8,540 nucleotides of DNA, from NCBI GenBank assembly GCA_002432565.1, contig DJFP01000288.1:1-8540 (forward strand), given 5' to 3'. How positions within the stretch are numbered: the stretch's first letter is position 1; each line of letters begins with the position of its first letter. Below are positions 7,636-8,540 of the stretch, piece by piece. A program made the translations under genes and the position numbers. The DNA comes from Flavobacteriales bacterium UBA5869. Its GTDB lineage: Bacteria; Bacteroidota; Bacteroidia; Flavobacteriales_D; Crocinitomicaceae. Under the pieces are notes generated by a model, which was given only the letters and a program-made list of their open reading frames with translations, did no database searches and was not told the DNA's origin.

Positions 7636-7806
7636 TTAAGAACCGCAACCAACGCATTCGATGTAGCTGTCCATCGGACGAACACCTTCTACCTGCATTT
7701 TCAGATTGTGGATTTTATCCTTGATATCCATATCTGTAAACATGTCACCCGTCAACTGTGCTTCAAGCACTGCAATTTCTTCTTGTAATTTCTGTTTGTT
7801 TTCCAT
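7636..7806 (-). CDS. Small 56-residue protein with C-terminal ECVGCGS
   Basis: I read this gene directly on the minus strand: ATG at 7806-7804, stop TAA at 7638-7636. The product begins MENKQKLQEEIAVLEAQLTG, continues DMFTDMDIKDKIHNLKMQVE and ends GVRPMDSYIECVGCGS. The first 40 residues are charged and probably helical, perhaps a short coiled coil or helical hairpin. The only cysteines form CVGC (51-54), just before the C-terminus. There is no signal peptide or membrane segment, so it should be cytosolic. All four glycines use GGT, which suggests good expression. It is bounded by a terminator on its 3' side and runs divergently from the asparagine synthase gene. I do not recognise a characterised family. 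A metal- or thiol-active tail or a modified-peptide precursor are possible; neither is shown. Confidence 0.7.
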   Translation of the reverse strand: MENKQKLQEEIAVLEAQLTGDMFTDMDIKDKIHNLKMQVEGVRPMDSYIECVGCGS

Positions 7807-7832
7807 TATTTGAAGGGTTTAAAATGATTCTT

Positions 7833-7840
7833 TAAAGTTA
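7833..7840 (-). promoter_or_regulatory. Possible -7 element for the small CVGC gene
   Basis: On the minus strand this reads TAACTTTA, 7 of 8 matches to TAnnTTTG, and would place the start of transcription about 20 nt before the ATG at 7806. No TTG sits at the preferred 17-23 bp upstream, so the assignment is weak. Confidence 0.3.
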
Positions 7841-7890
7841 GGATTTTCTGTAATTCAATACCAGCAAGGCTTCACTGATTTATGAAAAGA

Positions 7891-7902
7891 GTTGTTAACA
7901 AC
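7891..7902. repeat. 12-bp perfect palindrome GTTGTTAACAAC
   Basis: GTTGTTAACAAC equals its own reverse complement. It lies in the divergent intergenic region 7 bp before the long palindrome. It could be a dimeric regulator site, but a 12-bp palindrome in AT-rich DNA may also be chance. Confidence 0.5.
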
Positions 7903-7909
7903 CTCCTAA

Positions 7910-7953
7910 AAAATCCTGTAGGGGTGAAAAATTTTTCACCCCTACAGGATTTT
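7910..7953. repeat. 44-bp perfect palindrome upstream of the asnB-like gene
   Basis: The left half (7910-7931) and right half (7932-7953) are exact reverse complements with no spacer. The half-site ends TGTAGGGGTGAAAAA at the centre, giving a central A5T5 block flanked by GGGGTG/CACCCC and outer AAAATCC/GGATTTT. It lies in the 197-bp region between the minus-strand 56-residue gene and the + strand asparagine synthase gene, 50 bp before the latter's ATG. In RNA it would form a very stable hairpin on either strand; in DNA it could extrude as a cruciform. The GTAGGGG...CCCCTAC core resembles dispersed REP-like intergenic palindromes known from several bacterial genomes. That is inference without a genome search. 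Confidence 0.9.
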
Positions 7954-7956
7954 CCA

Positions 7957-7964
7957 TATCTTTA
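7957..7964 (+). promoter_or_regulatory. Possible -7 element for the asnB-like gene
   Basis: TATCTTTA matches TAnnTTTG at 7 of 8 positions and would give a leader of about 30-35 nt before the ATG at 8004. Its -33 region would fall within the right arm of the 44-bp palindrome and contains no TTG. It is a weak call, made mainly because some promoter must lie between the divergent genes. Confidence 0.3.
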
Positions 7965-8003
7965 CTAGTTCCGTAAAAACGCGGATAAAAACAGGATCAA
8001 AGA

Positions 8004-8540
8004 ATGTGCGGAATAGCAGGATTTATTGACTTTAACGGAGCTTCTTCTGAACTGGAACTCGAAGGAATGACACATGCCCTTGAGCATCGCGGACCTGACG
8101 GATTCGGAACATTTATCCAGGGAACTTCTACTTACAAAATTGGTTTAGGACACAGGCGGCTATCCATACTGGAACTTTCGGAATTGGGGAAACAACCCAT
8201 GACCTGGAATGAGTTTACTATTGTTTTCAACGGAGAAATCTATAACTTTTCAGAGATTAAAAGTGAATTGGAAAAACTGGGACATTCTTTCCTCGCTGAG
8301 TCAGATACGGAAATGATCCTGCATGCATACGGAGAATGGAAGGAAAAGTGCCTCGACCGTTTCATCGGAATGTTCTCTTTTGTGATTTTCGACTCCAAAA
8401 AAGAATCCGTCTTTATTGCCAGAGACAGGGCCGGAGTAAAACCATTGTTCATTTACAATAAGAACGGACTGTTCCTGTTTGCTTCTGAATTAAAAGCTTT
8501 TCACAAGCATCCTGATTTTGAGAAAAAGATCAATCTGAAG
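8004..8540 (+). CDS. asnB: Asparagine synthase (glutamine-hydrolysing), N-terminal part, truncated by window edge
   Basis: The ATG at 8004 opens 179 residues with no stop before the window ends. The start MCGIAGFIDF exposes Cys2 as the N-terminal nucleophile of a class II glutamine amidotransferase. EHRGPDGFG (27-35), HRRLSILE (50-57), FNGEIYNF (75-82) and ESDTEMILHAYG (99-110) are the glutamine-binding signatures, followed by the ARDRAGVKPLF block (139-149). All key residues (Cys2, the RRL arginine, Asn77-Gly78, Asp101) are present. The C-terminal ATP-dependent synthetase domain lies outside. Known enzymes turn aspartate, glutamine and ATP into asparagine; homologues in polysaccharide clusters are often thought to amidate sugar acids. 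Here the link to the cluster is by position only. It is divergent from the small CVGC gene. Confidence 0.93.
   Translation, partial: MCGIAGFIDFNGASSELELEGMTHALEHRGPDGFGTFIQGTSTYKIGLGHRRLSILELSELGKQPMTWNEFTIVFNGEIYNFSEIKSELEKLGHSFLAESDTEMILHAYGEWKEKCLDRFIGMFSFVIFDSKKESVFIARDRAGVKPLFIYNKNGLFLFASELKAFHKHPDFEKKINLK

Noticed and set aside
7910..7953. Palindrome as a CRISPR repeat or integron attC site
   Set aside because: There is only one copy, with no spacers, and no integrase or cas gene nearby; it is fully symmetrical with no attC-like unpaired bases.
8240..8452. 70-codon minus-strand reading frame
   Set aside because: It is antisense to the conserved glutaminase domain of the asnB-like gene and has no recognisable features.
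7636..8540. Lasso-peptide or other RiPP cluster (short peptide plus AsnB homologue)
   Set aside because: No B-protein protease or transporter is visible, the AsnB N-terminus looks like an ordinary class II glutaminase, and the peptide has no recognisable lasso core with an acidic residue at ring position 7-9.

Overview
The window looks like part of a surface-polysaccharide (O-antigen or exopolysaccharide) gene cluster from a member of the Bacteroidota, probably a Flavobacteriales/Crocinitomicaceae-type organism. The support is moderate AT-richness, no clear Shine-Dalgarno sites before the starts, one near-perfect Bacteroidota-type promoter (TTTG, 19 bp, TAGTTTTG), and small lipoproteins and protein families typical of that phylum. 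The exact genus is inference.

Layout. Positions 1-4770 hold a tight co-directional run on the + strand: the 3' part of a glycosyltransferase (1-543), a GT4-like glycosyltransferase with a TTG start (600-1709), a GT2 glycosyltransferase (1713-2603), a WbpG/PseA-type N-acetyl-sugar amidotransferase (2713-3834), and an extended SDR nucleotide-sugar epimerase/dehydratase (3838-4770). Another GT4-like glycosyltransferase follows (4825-6042). A convergent, bidirectional terminator (6066-6095) then separates the run from a small minus-strand lipoprotein gene (6115-6306) that has its own promoter. A further + strand GT4-like enzyme (6379-7518) ends at a second probable bidirectional terminator (7570-7612). 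This is shared with a 56-residue minus-strand gene (7636-7806) ending in ECVGCGS. After a divergent intergenic region with a perfect 44-bp palindrome, the start of a glutamine-hydrolysing asparagine synthase (asnB-like, from 8004) runs off the right edge.

How it fits together. The SDR enzyme probably shapes a nucleotide sugar. The amidotransferase probably converts a carboxylated or N-acetylated sugar to an amide/acetamidino form, and the AsnB-like enzyme may amidate a uronic acid or simply make asparagine. Five glycosyltransferases of different subfamilies (four GT4-like, one GT2) would assemble the repeat unit at the cytoplasmic face of the inner membrane. No flippase, polymerase, HisH/HisF partners or initiating transferase lie within the window, so the locus must extend on both sides.

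The least explained parts are the two small, antisense, separately terminated genes with a biased codon choice, and the long perfect palindrome upstream of asnB. No tRNA, rRNA, CRISPR array, insertion sequence or transposase gene is seen.
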